The notes: generated by a model not told the origin, from the sequence alone. A DNA stretch of 49,335 nt from Parasitella parasitica (GCA_025201805.1 MU619327.1:44462-93796); one strand, 5' to 3'; numbered from the stretch's first letter, positions 15,201-31,156 are shown. Numbers and translations: made by a program.

Positions 15201-16081
15201 TTAGTAAATTCAGTTTATGAGAATATAGGGAGAATACGGTCAGTAAGGCAAGGCAAGGTGAGGTAGGTTCATGTGTGTGTGAGTGCGTGTGTGTGTGCAT
15301 ATGAGAAATGGTTCTCGTGACTATAGGGTTTATGTATTTTATCTTACTTTTACTACTCCAACGATCTTCTTCTTCTTCCTCATCATCTGAGGGAGAATCA
15401 AACAAGCTTTTCTCTGAGTCGCTGTCTTGTTGCTCACTGGAAAGAAAAGAGTGCATCTCGTCGTCCAGATCCGATTCTTGCTCATCCGATTCGTCTTGCT
15501 GTATAGTTGATCTGGGCGGCCGTTTTGAGCCAAATTCGAAATGGAATTGGAACAAGCTCGAAGAGCCGCTCTTTACTGTCTGTGTTTTCTCTGTGGATGA
15601 AATAGAATCGTTGTCGAATCCTGTGATATCGAGATCGGAATCGTCTTGTTGCTCCTGCGGCTGCTCATCCTCCTCGTCTTCCTCATCCTCTTCTGACGTA
15701 TCTTGATGGTAAGGATGTTTGTTTGCGTCGGTATATGTTCGGTCGTACGTATCTATGGAACGTCTCTTGGAAACATTGTTCATTCTATCCCACATGTCTT
15801 GTGTAGTGGTAGTAGTGGCAGTAACCTTAGCGCAAACAACATTCACAGTCGAAGAGGATAGAGTGTGCGTTTTCTTGACAAACTGTTTCGTATCCAACAC
15901 TACTTTTGGGTTTGGATTCTGCGCTACTCCTGTAGAAAATGCCTTACCTGAATTAACGTGCTTAATTATGTAATCTTTATCTCTAATTTCCAAAGAAAGT
16001 GCTGATCTACTCGAAATTTTTCAGATGCAAACTTTTTTTTTTGTAATTTTGCAATTATTACCTGATATTGGCACTATGCAT
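12276..16081 (-). CDS. SET2: Histone H3 lysine-36 methyltransferase Set2
   Basis: Seven exons: 16081-16062, 16006-15348, 15153-14802, 14743-14620, 14548-13934, 13878-12472 and 12419-12276 (3321 nt, 1106 aa). The first 225 residues are acidic and low-complexity. The AWS zinc region starts near residue 270 (MPCECKYD, CPCGRLCRNRR). The SET core follows (GFGLRAL, FIMEYIGEV, RFMNHSCNPNC, ELTFDYKFERYG), then post-SET CYCGEPNCKGFIG. The C-terminal half has poly-Gln, a WW domain (NWQLAV...TQWELP, about residues 870-905), a long poly-Pro run and an SRI domain (FKDLARKV joined to THHIVDREM by the last splice) that in Set2 binds phosphorylated RNA polymerase II CTD. This order matches fungal Set2/SETD2. 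The 20-nt first exon is my least certain call: the exon-2 frame has no ATG upstream of an in-frame TGA, and this ATG restores the phase. Confidence 0.95.
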
Positions 16082-16805
16082 AAGCCAATATCCTTATTTT
16101 CTTCTTTCTTGAAATAAAAAAAAGAAGGGGTGATTTCTCTCTCTCTCTCTCTTTTTAATTTAGAATTTCTTCTTTTCTTTCTTAGCAGTAGTAATAAAAA
16201 AATTCTATAATAAAGAAAGAAAAAATGGCAGTGAAAAAATACAAACTATAATTTCTTGAAACTAACAAAAGAAAGAGAGAAGAATTTGTTTTATTTGCAC
16301 AATATTAACTAATCTATCGCTGGGGACCAAAGAAAACTGGCTTTCAAACCTCATTGCATTTGATGGTTGGTTTACATGTTAGAATGTGTGCGATAACAAA
16401 GCCTCTCAGCTTTTACACAGACAACTTCAAGCGTTTCGAGTGGAGAATAACCGAGGTATACACTTGGCATTCGCTTTTAAAGAAGAATCTAATAAAATTA
16501 GCAAAATAATGAATAGAGTCTGAGGTTACTCAAGTTTATAGGCTATTGCATGTCTCTTTTAATTTGGTGCTGAATATATTCTATTTTGCTACACAATCAA
16601 TCAAATCAAATCAAATCAACATACATTTATAGATATACAATTCCAGACTCTCGAATTTATTCGATACTTCTCGAGCAACATAATACATGATACCCATATC
16701 ATAGCCAGAGAAACATTCTTTAGATATAAAATCGTTCGCCATTCAAAAAGGCTCGCTTTTTTTTTTTTTAAAAAAATACACATCATTCGTTCAAAAATAA
16801 TATAG
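16082..16805. other. Divergent SET2-ISA1 promoter region
   Basis: About 720 bp between genes transcribed away from each other. It contains a (TC)n run near 16138-16152, several A/T homopolymers and a short (AAATC)n run near 16600-16618. An open frame on the minus strand (16616-16996) is antisense to ISA1 exon 1 and is not supported as a gene. Confidence 0.5.
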
Positions 16806-17341
16806 ATGCTTCCTACATTGGTGAAAAAGCAAGCAGCAAAGACCCTTATTGGCAGTGAACCTCGTATATTAAAGTTGAGAAAAGCGCCATTGACTCTGGT
16901 AATAATATCGTATATAATTAACAAAAATGGGCAACAAAGTTTATTAACCAAATCTGCAGACAACAGCTGCGGTATCCCGTTTAAAAGAGCTGTCAAGTGG
17001 AGATCACCCGCAGTTCCTCAGAGTAGGCGTAAAAAGCAAAGGATGTTCTGGTAACTCTTACATGATGGAATTCGCAGAAACCAAGGGTAAATTTGATGAA
17101 ATAGTCAACCAGGAAGGTAAAGTATATTACATACATTTCATCGAGTGCGAGCAAAAATTATTTATGCAGACATGTGATTACTGGATATTTAGGTGTAACA
17201 GTTTTGGTTGATTCAAAGGCGTTATTGACAGTATTGGGATCAGAAATGGATTACGTTGAAGGTAGTCTGTCTTCTCAGTTTGTATTTTATAACCCCAATG
17301 TCAAGGGTACGTGTGGTTGTGGTGAATCGTTTACAGTTTAA
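16806..17341 (+). CDS. ISA1: Mitochondrial iron-sulfur assembly protein Isa1 (A-type carrier)
   Basis: Three exons: 16806-16898, 16960-17116 and 17193-17341 (399 nt, 132 aa). The first 25 residues are basic and free of acidic residues apart from one Glu, consistent with a mitochondrial targeting peptide. The A-type scaffold fold is complete: APLTLTTAAVSRLKEL across the first junction, LRVGVKSKGCSGNSY with the first conserved Cys, EMDYVEG, FYNPNVKGTCGCGESF with the C-terminal CGC pair, ending FTV. Isa1 works with Isa2 and Iba57 in making 4Fe-4S clusters in the matrix. All three cluster-binding cysteines are present. Intron donors are gtaata and gtaaag; acceptors ctgcag and atttag. Firm identification. 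Confidence 0.96.
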
Positions 17342-18059
17342 AATCCCTTATTTCCATGTTAATCAACAATTATATACTCTCCTTTAATATAAAGAAATCT
17401 TTACTGGTAAAATGTTTATCTTAAAGGAAAATCATTGTTGTGTTAGATCTTGGAGATAAGTAAACTACTTTTAAACTTCATTGTTTCTTTTTTTTAGGAC
17501 TTTTACAAATTCATATTAAATAAATTGTTCTAGTGCTGGGCAATAGTGTTTTTTGGACAAAATAACATGAGTCCCTTAAAGACGGCATTTGATATTTTAT
17601 TCATGTTTCTCATCACATTGACACAAAACGCGCTTGCTGTAGCTCAGGGGTGCATTTATTAGGAATGGTTTTAATACAAACACATCAACAAACAGTGTGT
17701 TTGTAAACCCTGATCATAACATTAATGGAAGCATGAACTTCTACACATCTAATATCTTGCTGGTATCATTTGCGAACCACTTCTGTTTCTATTTTTCTAA
17801 TAAAAAGTAATGACCTTCTCATTGAAACGCGCATGAACCGTCTGATGCAAATAAATAAAATAGTGCCAAACTGTATGTGCTACTTGATAAATTGCTAGAG
17901 GGATTTGTTACAGCTTAGAAGATTGTTGCCTTTTTTAAACGTAAAGAAAAACAATAACAAATCTTTTCCACCATAAATATTCATGACTATATGTTAAGCA
18001 TCCTTTTCCTTTTTTTTTAGCTTAATAAAAACTATTTCTTGAAATAAAAAGAATAGATA
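17342..18059. other. Intergenic, no gene seen
   Basis: AT-rich DNA between ISA1 and the next plus-strand gene. It should hold the ISA1 3' UTR and the downstream promoter. A T-rich stretch precedes the start at 18060. No ORF of note. Confidence 0.5.
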
Positions 18060-19529
18060 ATGGCTTTCTACGGAAACTATAATGATCATTTTAGTGAATA
18101 TGACGATGAGTTAAGTATGGCTGACAGTCAAACTGATCTGTACAGTGGATACAACAACAGATTTCGCCCCCATTATCAAGATGGATCTAGTGTAATAGAT
18201 CGCCCGAGAAAAGCAAGAAAGAGCGGTAAAAGCAGAAGTTTGCTGGGCCGCAGAAGATCGTCTTTTGTCAACCAGGACTATGAGCGTGAGAATAGCAGCG
18301 ATATGGATTACATCTATCAACAGCCACATAATTCAAGATCACAACCATCGTTTACCGGTGGCGATTTAAGAGCATCACCTGATGAATACCAGCACTATTA
18401 CCACGATCAACAACAGCAACAAGCACGACGACGAGACTCTCATCAGTTGAATAATAAACAGGTTAGATGTGGTACAATGAATTGTAAACAAACTTACTAA
18501 AAGGGATACACGCAGCATTACGATTGTCCTATTACTCCAGAAGATGAAAGAGCCACCTATTTATACCGCGATCAGCCATTTGCACCTTCTCAAGAAGAAA
18601 TTGCAACAAGTGATGATTTTTACGTATTATCTGAATCGCAGAATTCAGAAGCCACTCTAGAAGACGACGATGACACGTCTTTCATAGAAGATACAACAAC
18701 CCAGCGAAACACACTGATCAATTCCGAATCCGTTCATACAACTGACAGTCTTTATCAAAAAGAAGCAATCATTCCTTCTGCTGGTAGTACTGGGTCGCCT
18801 CAACAGTCAGCATCTCCTTTTGCACCATATTCATTACAGCAGCGAGAGACAGGTGCTATTACGGATCAGCGTAACAACAACGCAGATGTTGCTAATCCAG
18901 TAGAAAAAAAAAAGTGGTTTAAAAGTATTATAAATACGGCTTTGATTATCAAGAAAAGAGCACAAAAGTTGAAACGAGAAGACCGGAATAATTTACAGCA
19001 GCAGCAGCAGCAGCACGCCATGTATGGAAATGTATCTTCGCCATCTATTCAGGTGATATCGGCTGGCAATAAGGATGTATTGGGCGATGTGTTGGACTCA
19101 AGACAGCAACAAGATCTCATCACACAATTATCCCAATCGTCGTCTCCTGTCTCGGGTTACAATGCAAATTTACTACCGGAAAAAACCAAGATAACAAGTT
19201 TGGATCGCATTTGGGTGTTCCGGCTTCAAGAAGAAACATACAGCGTAACTGACCATAGTAATAACAAAAACATTGCTTGGATTGGATTTGATTTCGAAAA
19301 TCAGCTCAAAATTGAACAGCACATCAAGGAACTCGAAACTAAGCCTGAAGATGGTCGTCTGGCGTTATATGATTCGCATATTCGTCATAAGACAATGCCC
19401 GTCATTGTAACTCCAAATGATTGCAAGGGTTATTATTTTGCAGACCTTCATCAAAATGAATTGGTTACATTGCAGATAACTTTCATCGAAAATGATCATC
19501 AAAAAGTAACCTTTGTGTATAGAATTTGA
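18060..19529 (+). CDS. Unrecognised protein, disordered N-terminus and compact C-terminal domain (475 aa)
   Basis: Two exons: 18060-18461 and 18504-19529 (1428 nt). The 42-nt intron (gttaga...actaaaag) must be removed because reading through it meets TAA at once. The first 250 residues are polar, rich in Ser, Gln, Tyr and Asp, with a basic patch (RPRKARKSGKSRSLLGRRRSS). A basic helix-like segment KKKWFKSIINTALIIKKRAQKLKRE follows, then poly-Gln. The last roughly 115 residues look folded: DRIWVFRLQEETYSV, IAWIGFDFENQLKIEQHI, ending VTFVYRI. The W-x-F and W-x-G-F-x-F pattern distantly recalls a WWE-type fold, but this is a weak impression. No signal peptide or membrane span. Function unknown. 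Confidence 0.75.
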
Positions 19530-19926
19530 ATAAAATGACATATATATTATACCATCTAAATTTTCAAATAATTTTATATAACATAAGCACATTAATAAAA
19601 TATAAGCATAAAACTACTACTACCATCACTACTACTGTGTTTCTTATTGTCGTTGACTTGTAATGATAATGCGTCTGAAATATTGAACATTCACAATGTA
19701 TACTAGTGTATTATATATTATGTCATTTACTAGCTGTGTACATGATATGTGTATATTTCTCCTAATCCTATAACATTTACCTTAAGACTTGTATACATGA
19801 ATTCTCGTACATCAGCAAAAAGAAACATTGCATATACAATTACGGTGTACAAATAACTAATAGTTGGTAAAGAAGTACGTTTGATGATTTGAAAACAAAA
19901 GTGTATTGTTCTCTGTAACTGTAATA

Positions 19927-20109
19927 TTATATAATAATAATAGAGGAGCAAACCATTTCAATTTTGACATTCAAGGCAATTCCCGCCGCTTGATCTATTC
20001 GATGTAAGGTCTGTTCAGAAACGGGTTCCTTTGGTTCCCAATCCATATTCAAAAGGATTTGACGAATCAAAGATAGCATGAGACGAGAAGACGAGAGTTC
20101 CCAGCAAAA
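19927..20109 (-). pseudogene. Coding-like fragment, unidentified
   Basis: Open minus-strand frame of about 60 codons without a plausible own start. It contains a strongly protein-like stretch (SSSRLMLSLIRQILLNMDWE, then EPVSEQTLHRIDQAAGIALNV). Both edges end at stop codons and the flanks are non-coding. It looks like an exon or remnant of a lost gene; I do not recognise the family. Confidence 0.35.
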
Positions 20110-20129
20110 TCACTACAACATCGCAGCTT

Positions 20130-20640
20130 TTTGCATATTACTCTGGATAAAAACATTGCGCTTATACCAAACTGTACAGAGAAGTAGAGTTAACATAGAC
20201 GAGTACTGAATGGAAGGTTGGTAGTATATGGGCTTGATACACATAAGTTATGACAATTAACGTACATTGCCACACTCAAAAGCACTCAAAATCACTGCTC
20301 TTTGCTAATTACTCTTCACAGAGACATCATCTTTATACGAAAATGTACATAGGCATAGAGGTATTGTCGAAGAGCACGGCATATAAGTTTTGTGCGATAT
20401 GTGCCTGATCCAGGTAAGATATGGCAATCGACGCGCTTTATAACACTCAAATAATACGCTCAAAATTTATTTGCTGATTACTACTTTGGATATAAACATC
20501 ATCCTTGCACGAAACTGCACAGATAAATGGAGGAAATATAAGCAATTGCAGCATAGAAGTTTGGTGGTCCAAGTTAGAGAACATAGTGTTGACTTGTGGC
20601 GCCATCTGTCAAACATATTAGTATGAGGTTTTGAGATTCA
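20130..20640. repeat. Diverged tandem repeat, three units of about 170 bp
   Basis: The anchor tgc-NN-attac (ttgcatatta, tttgctaatt, ttgctgatta) recurs at about 20132, 20303 and 20472, spacings of 171 and 169 bp. Each is followed in the same order by an aaacat/gacatcat block, a cttatac/cttgcacgaaa block, gtaca/gcaca, and toward the unit end (units 1 and 2) by acactcaaa...ctcaaaa. Units are clearly related but heavily diverged. A truncated fourth copy may continue to about 20760. Confidence 0.7.
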
Positions 20641-20649
20641 AAAAGTTAT

Positions 20650-20730
20650 CTGCTACGATAAAGAGCAATATAAAGCCTATTTCATGCTACATGAAAAGAG
20701 CCATGATCATCTTTATCTGAGCATAACTTA
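20650..20730 (-). repeat. Dispersed repeat relic, copy B
   Basis: About 80 bp aligns by eye with 47633-47712 at roughly three quarters identity (shared cgataaagagcaa/cgataaagaacaa and catgatcatc...gagcataactt). On the minus strand the other copy is an open frame; this copy has stop codons. Probably a decayed member of a repeat family. Confidence 0.5.
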
Positions 20731-21003
20731 TTTTTCATTGTGCGATGTGCCTAGTTGGTTTGTAATTTAAACAAAAAAATCTTCTTCCTCACTATTTATC
20801 TCTCCTCATTGTCTCGTAATCCCTCTCTTCGATAACTTACATCTGGAAGAAATAACGTCGTATAGATACACCGACCATTGTCTCGTCTTGAAAAAATACG
20901 ACAAAATGTATCATGTCATACGAGCGATGGCACTCTCTCATATGCATGACTCCTCCATTCCTTTTTACCACATACAGCAACGTCAAACTTCAAATGTAGA
21001 ATA

Positions 21004-21329
21004 ATGAAGTTGGGATCGTTGCTGGAAACAAGATCTAAGGCAGTAGTGGATTATTTATTTGCTGTTGGTTGCGAGTAGATTTTACTTGATATTGTTGTCT
21101 TGCAAAGTCAAATGTTACTGTAATTTAGTCCGGAGCTCCTGATAAACTCCCAGATGGACATTTTGCTGACAATCAAGATTCAAGTAAACTTGGGCATACT
21201 GTGGAAGTACCTCTTTTTCTGGAGCCATTGATGTCGTACGACGATGAATCGTCCCTTGACCTCAGAATGGATAGGTTACTTCTCTTTCCCTGCAACCCCA
21301 AGGATACAGATTCACATAATGGGGAGTAA
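21004..21329 (+). pseudogene. Coding-like fragment, possibly uDENN-related
   Basis: ATG at 21004 opens about 19-21 codons (MKLGSLLETRSKAVVDYLFA). A possible intron ends at taatttag (21128). A 67-codon open frame follows (21129-21329, with APDKLPDGHFADNQDSSKLG and later MDRLLLFPCNPKDTD). Composition is strongly protein-like and the pattern recalls the start of uDENN domains, but a full domain does not follow: the frame ends at TAA and no further exon is evident. Could be a pseudogene or the 5' part of a gene whose other exons I missed. Confidence 0.35.
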
Positions 21330-21720
21330 ATACAAAAGTGTTAGTATGAAGGCAGACACTTTCACTTGAACGCTACTTCGAAAGGGTTGGCTATCTCGAT
21401 TGAAACCTATTAATAAAAACGAAATGGCTTTGCACAGGTTCTAGACGATCTTTCATCTGTCTACAGCAAACGAAAATATTATTGTTTAAGAGTTTATTTA
21501 GGTATAGCAATGCACCAAGTCAGGGTATACATGATTCATAAGCATTCCTCTATTAGTTGACGACACTCAAACAAATGATCAGTTTCCTTACATTGGGCAT
21601 TGTCAGCAACGCTGTAGTAGAGCAAATTTTAACTGACACAATGCACTTATACAACGTGCCCTCTAATATATAAATTTTTGATTAAAAAGCTTCGTATGTA
21701 CTTGATAGATAATTTTTGCG

Positions 21721-21750
21721 TGGCCTTGCTAATGGCCTTGCTAATGGCCT
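21721..21750. repeat. 12-bp direct repeat, about 2.5 copies
   Basis: tggccttgctaa occurs twice in tandem and is followed by a partial copy (tggcct). Confidence 0.8.
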
Positions 21751-22873
21751 TCTTACATTAGCTCTTCTGGATCGTCTTTTCTGTCCACATCGTTGAAGCT
21801 CAGGGGCTTGATATATTAATTGAAAATTCGAGAACATTAGAATATCATAACCTAAGAAATTGAATGATCAGCCGTTTACAAGTTAGAGTCTAGAGATCAA
21901 TTCTGTTTTTAATAATAACTGTACAGATTCGGATAGAATATTGTTATGCCCCTGTGCACTTTCTCTCTCAGTATTGCACATACAGGCCCTAATTCCAAAT
22001 TTGGGTTATAAAAGTATCTTAGGGCTATTGATCAACAAAGATCGATCAACAAAGATCAATTGTGAACAGCCCTTCGTCAGGAATGGTATTCAATACGTTC
22101 ATTATTTTTAGAGAAATTAGTAGCAAATATTGTCAAAATAATCAGAATTTCCACTGAGGTTCCAAAAACCTTTTCCTGACAAGTTCACACTATTGAAGAA
22201 ATACTTCGAAGGGCAATAAAACAAAAAAATAAAAAAGATCATGAAATTTTTAACGATGTCTCCTCAAACAACACACATATGGTAGTAAGCGGCTAAGTTG
22301 GCATGAAATTGTAACAGCTTACAGGTGAATGATAACAATGATGAATGTCATTGTTATAATTAGAGAATCAAATATAATCACAACACACTATCTGTGCAAT
22401 GCCGTCGATGTAAAAGCGGTAGTATTCAAGAGAGCCGTATCTACAGTAAAAGTTCTTTATTCGTTTGAGTTATTATTACGTGAATTCAGACTTGTTTTGC
22501 CGTAATGTAAACTGTGAGCTTATATCTATAGTAAGGTATTTACTCTCCTTAAAGTTTATATTTTACTATAAATGTAGCAGTAATCCATCAAACTACACGA
22601 TTCAATTAATGTAGTGTATAATTCATGGCTTAAAAAGCGTAGTTTTGGCTTGCTTCAAGTAGAAAAAATCTCGAATGAAGAATTATTTTCATCCAACTGA
22701 TGTGTCATCTAACACAAGGCAAAAGCTTTATATTGTTATCATGCAGACACAGCAATAGGTGCGGTACACTGTCCATGTTGAAACAAAGGGAAGCAAAGGA
22801 GAATGTAGTAAAGAAGAGCTACTTGCATGCCGTATTGTTATGATCTCCTTGCATAATAAACTTTGCTCACATT

Positions 22874-22880
22874 TATAAAT
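22874..22880 (+). promoter_or_regulatory. TATA box of the Npc2-like gene
   Basis: TATAAAT 53 nt upstream of the ATG at 22933, with a 20-nt T run between it and the coding start. Position fits a core promoter. Confidence 0.55.
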
Positions 22881-22932
22881 AGGCAGCACACTTTTTTTTT
22901 TTTTTTTTTCCCAAATCTTCTTTACTCTCAAA

Positions 22933-23614
22933 ATGATCTTCAAATTACAATCTCTCGTTTGGATATCTATGGTTGCTCTTTTAGCAAGTAACGTACTTGC
23001 TGAAGAATCCAACATCAAAGTGTCTTACTGTGGTATATAGGATTGACAACGCAAACATGGCATGCACTAACTTATAATTGCCATAGGGTCAGATGATGAT
23101 ATTCTGAGCATTCAAGAATTAAGCTTTGAGCCTGAGTTTATTCAACCAGGAGACGACGTTATGATTTATGGTTCAGGATCACTATCAAAAGACATTAGTT
23201 TAGGAACCAAAGTTCAAGTCGTTTTGAAATATGGTGGGACTGACTATTACAGCACTACTATTGATTATTGCTCGTTCGTTCAAAAGAAGGAGATTGATGG
23301 AGATCTTCAATGTCCTGTCCATGAAGGAGATCTTGAGGTAAACATTCAATTCATCGCGCGAAAGAAATCTTGTATCTTTTTTTTCCCTTCATACTAAGGA
23401 TTGTAAATAGGTTGCTCAAAAAGTTACTATTCCTAAGAACATAGCCAAGGTAATCAAATCGAACGATTTATAAACTAATTAATGAAACGCTTTATTAATT
23501 CACCAATATAATACATCTACTTAAATACCGTAGGGAGTTTACACGTTACACCTTCAGGGAACAACAGACGACGGTGAACCCATTGGTTGTGCAGACTTGC
23601 AAGCTACATTTTAG
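22933..23614 (+). CDS. NPC2: ML-domain (Npc2-like) secreted lipid-binding protein
   Basis: Four exons: 22933-23032, 23087-23337, 23411-23449 and 23534-23614 (471 nt, 156 aa). Residues 1-23 form a signal peptide (hydrophobic LVWISMVALLASNVLA, then EESN). The mature protein is about 130 residues, the usual ML-domain size, with six cysteines (SYCG, DYCSF, LQCPV, GCADLQ and two in the signal/early region to check). Hallmarks are the C-terminal GVYTLHLQGTTDDGEPIGCADL and the central TTIDYCSF. Npc2/PG-PI transfer proteins bind sterols or phospholipids in vacuole, lysosome or outside the cell. Phases 1, 0, 0 at the junctions are consistent. The exact ligand cannot be read from sequence. Confidence 0.9.
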
Positions 23615-26070
23615 GGAGATGAAGCCTCAAGTAATTTTTCGTTTTAATTTATAAAAAAAAATATTCCTTAAATCAATAAAGATTAAAGAAAAAGAGAGAA
23701 AGAGGCAGGAAACAGAGTAGTCTGAATTGAGTTACCAGATAACTGGTCTCATGTATTGCACTTCATAGCATTACCACCCACAGGCCATTACAGTAAACAC
23801 ACTCGAACCAACCCATCAGAAACTCTTAAGAGTCCTTCAACGGTACTTACGGTTCAAGGTGATATTCTTTCTGGTAGCACTGCCCCCATTTTCACAGGTT
23901 ATCCAGCAAAGACATTTAGCGGCTTTCCTCAGACCTTCCCACGGGTAGTATTAAAGAACAAAAGCGTCTTTTAGTATGTTTGCCCGTATACATAAGCTTG
24001 TCACCTTCCTCTTTCTGGAGGGAAAAAAAAGAAAAGAAAGGATTGAAGACACCTTTGGGTTATAAATGATGAGCAGAGGGAAAATTTTTTCATATTACTA
24101 TTTTCTAGGTCACATAAACTATGACTGTTGGGACCAAGCGTATAAATTGAAGGAAAAAGTTTGCAAACTCATGGATTGCTCTTTAATTCGATCTTAAATA
24201 ACAAATTCTTGAGAGACATTTGTATTTTTGAAATGACTTTGGTCATTGATTCAAAAGTATAGTCTTTTTGAGTAATAAGAACGAAAAAAAAAGACGGTCG
24301 TATCTATTCGGTGTGTAGCTTAATCTATCTACCATTGAGCTCGAAGGCTAGTCTACATTTAATCATGAATCTATAATTATGAATGAAAAATTTGAGGCTT
24401 GGTAGCCATGCTAGCCATTTGCTGCCCCTGGACGGTCATTTGACGGGGCTTCATTTGGATGATGGCTGACGATGGTCAAAGTGCTTCACATCCGTCATCA
24501 ATCAAAGCTCCTGTTGGTTAGGCGTCTTTTGTCAATGAATAACCGGATGACTAATTTTGCTTGGAGAGAGCCGGTTTCCATGATTTTGTAGCTCAAACAA
24601 CATGAAGCTTAATACTCATTAATTATCGTCAACGTTGCGAGAACATTGAAGACAAACTACCTTTGTCGGAATCAACTATGGGAGGCCTACCCCACGAGAA
24701 CTTATGTATCACTGAATCGCACACTAAATCAAAAGTGAGCTGATGTGTGTTGTATCGTCATCATGTGCTAATGTATACGGATTGTTCTCTCAGCTAATAA
24801 CACCTGTTGTCTAGACATACATATATATTATGTATACATGACATTCATTGGGTTCTTATAACAGCAACACAAAACACAAAACACAAAACAATGACTTATA
24901 CGTATGGCTATTCTATGCAAGTAGTTCACTTCCCCACATCCACTATTTACATCAGAGCGTGTAGAATGAGGCTCGACCACAAAAATAGCACTTTTCACTC
25001 TCACATGTGCCAACATGAGACATCCGCACAAGCATATTCTAAGCTCATTGTTCTTATGCTGTAAAGACCCGTTTATTTTCAAAAATATCAGTGACAATCA
25101 GTCGATATAAACAATGAGTTTCGCCGTTCATTTTAGCGTTAAGTGGTTTACAAAAACAAGCAAAAGATAGTTTTTTTTCGTTTTAAATTAGCGTTTTATT
25201 TGATTCAATTAGAGTAATTTGCTTGTGAGTATGATATTCTTTTAATAATAGGTTTTCTACGTATATCATTCGCAAAGTAATATGAATTAATCAAGCTACG
25301 GCATAATATGATTATACGATCAGGTCGTTAACGGAAAAGTAAAAATCATCAGAATCCCCACAAAACAGATAATGTGAGCCATCTCGATTATACATTGATT
25401 AAATTTTTGTCATATACAGCGAAAAAGCGTCATACAAATAGCACGGATCATCTATATCCATCTCCTTTTGATCACATTGGGTTTCTACGCTCCTCAAACA
25501 TGTTGTGCTTATGTGAAGGTGAGTCATTTCTTATATATAGACATACATTACAGCTTTGAAAACCAGCTCAATGAAAACCCCTTGATAAGATGCATCGTGC
25601 ATAAGATTGTACCAAGATGTTCCATTATTTACATTAAATAGGGTCAAATGTCACTGTTGCATCCGAGGGAGAAAAGGAGAGAAAAACACATGGCATATTT
25701 ATCTATACATAACGCCACAATAAAAGAAATTCCCACAAAATAAAACAAATAATGCAATGAAAGGACAAGGCTAGAGAACGGAGCGTTAGAGAGAATTATT
25801 TATTTAAGTGAGCATATAGAGAGTAGGATCATAAATTTGTGAAAAAAAAAAAAAGCATAATTGGCCAGTAAAGTTGAATAAGGATCATATAACAAGGAGT
25901 ATACTATAAAAATAATAATAATAAAAAAAACATAGGGTTTGGTATGAGTGTATAATGAATCAAAAAAGATGTATGAAAAAAGAGAAGCGTCTCCTCAAAA
26001 AAAAAAAAAGGTATTCTTATTCTAATTGAAGTGGTGAGGTGACAGGTGGATCAGACATGCCATTGCGAGA
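23615..26070. other. Intergenic, no gene seen
   Basis: About 2.4 kb, AT-rich. It holds an acacaaa-type mini-repeat near 24867-24890, poly-A runs near 25841-25853 and 26000-26011, and short open frames without coding character. A stretch near 24300-24370 resembles a tRNA A-box on the minus strand but lacks the rest of a tRNA. Confidence 0.5.
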
Positions 26071-30795
<4,725 letters not shown>

Positions 30796-31089
30796 TTGTT
30801 AGTTCTAGTCAAGATTGAATCGAGTTTTCTCCCTCTCCTCCTTCCCTCATGGTTACATGACATATGCGTAGCACTAAAACAAGGCTCAAATCCCGAAGCC
30901 GAGGTATTTACAATCACGGCGTCGGTTCCAGACAAAGAAAATGCGCATTATCTTGGGTATCAAGATTTCCATCATGTAACACCCTGTATTTTTTCGCTGG
31001 GATTAGGAGAAGAAGATAATCAATGTATTAGAGAGACGATTTCTATTTCATACAAAGTCTTTAATGAACGAATACTACTTGATATCTAA
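30796..31089 (+). pseudogene. 5'-truncated coding-like ORF followed by poly(A)
   Basis: Open frame of about 97 codons with no ATG, bounded upstream by TGA. The sequence is protein-like (ALKQGSNPEAEVFTITAS, LGYQDFHHVTPCIFSLGLGE, ending RILLDI and TAA). It is followed 37 nt later by a run of 27 A. This could be the last exon of an unseen gene or a truncated retrocopy. No family recognised. Confidence 0.4.
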
Positions 31090-31125
31090 TGATATGTAAA
31101 CTTGGTTTACAGAACTTCCAACCAG

Positions 31126-31126
<1 letters not shown>

Positions 31127-31153
<27 letters not shown>
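31127..31153 (+). repeat. Poly(A) run, 27 nt
   Basis: Uninterrupted A run 37 nt after the stop of the truncated ORF at 30796-31089. Confidence 0.9.

Positions 31154-31156
<3 letters not shown>

Larger units (their letters stand above)
19530..22932. other. Gene-poor region with relics and tandem repeats
   Basis: About 3.4 kb without a supported intact gene. It contains a coding-like fragment on the minus strand (19927-20109), a diverged tandem repeat of about 170 bp (20130-20640), a relic shared with the right end of the window (20650-20730), a coding-like two-segment fragment on the plus strand (21004-21329), and small direct repeats at 21721-21750 and near 22030-22060. The promoter of the Npc2-like gene is at its right edge. 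Confidence 0.6.

Noticed and set aside
16616-16996. Minus-strand open frame of 126 codons
   Set aside because: It lies antisense to ISA1 exon 1 and intron 1 and has no family-like sequence; Isa1 is certain on the other strand.
23756-23974. Plus-strand open frame of 72 codons after the Npc2-like gene
   Set aside because: No similarity recognised and no start context; the Npc2-like protein is complete without it.
24290-24375. tRNA-like A-box (agctcaatggtaga) on the minus strand followed by a T run
   Set aside because: No matching B-box, acceptor stem or anticodon arm could be drawn; at best a tRNA-derived remnant.
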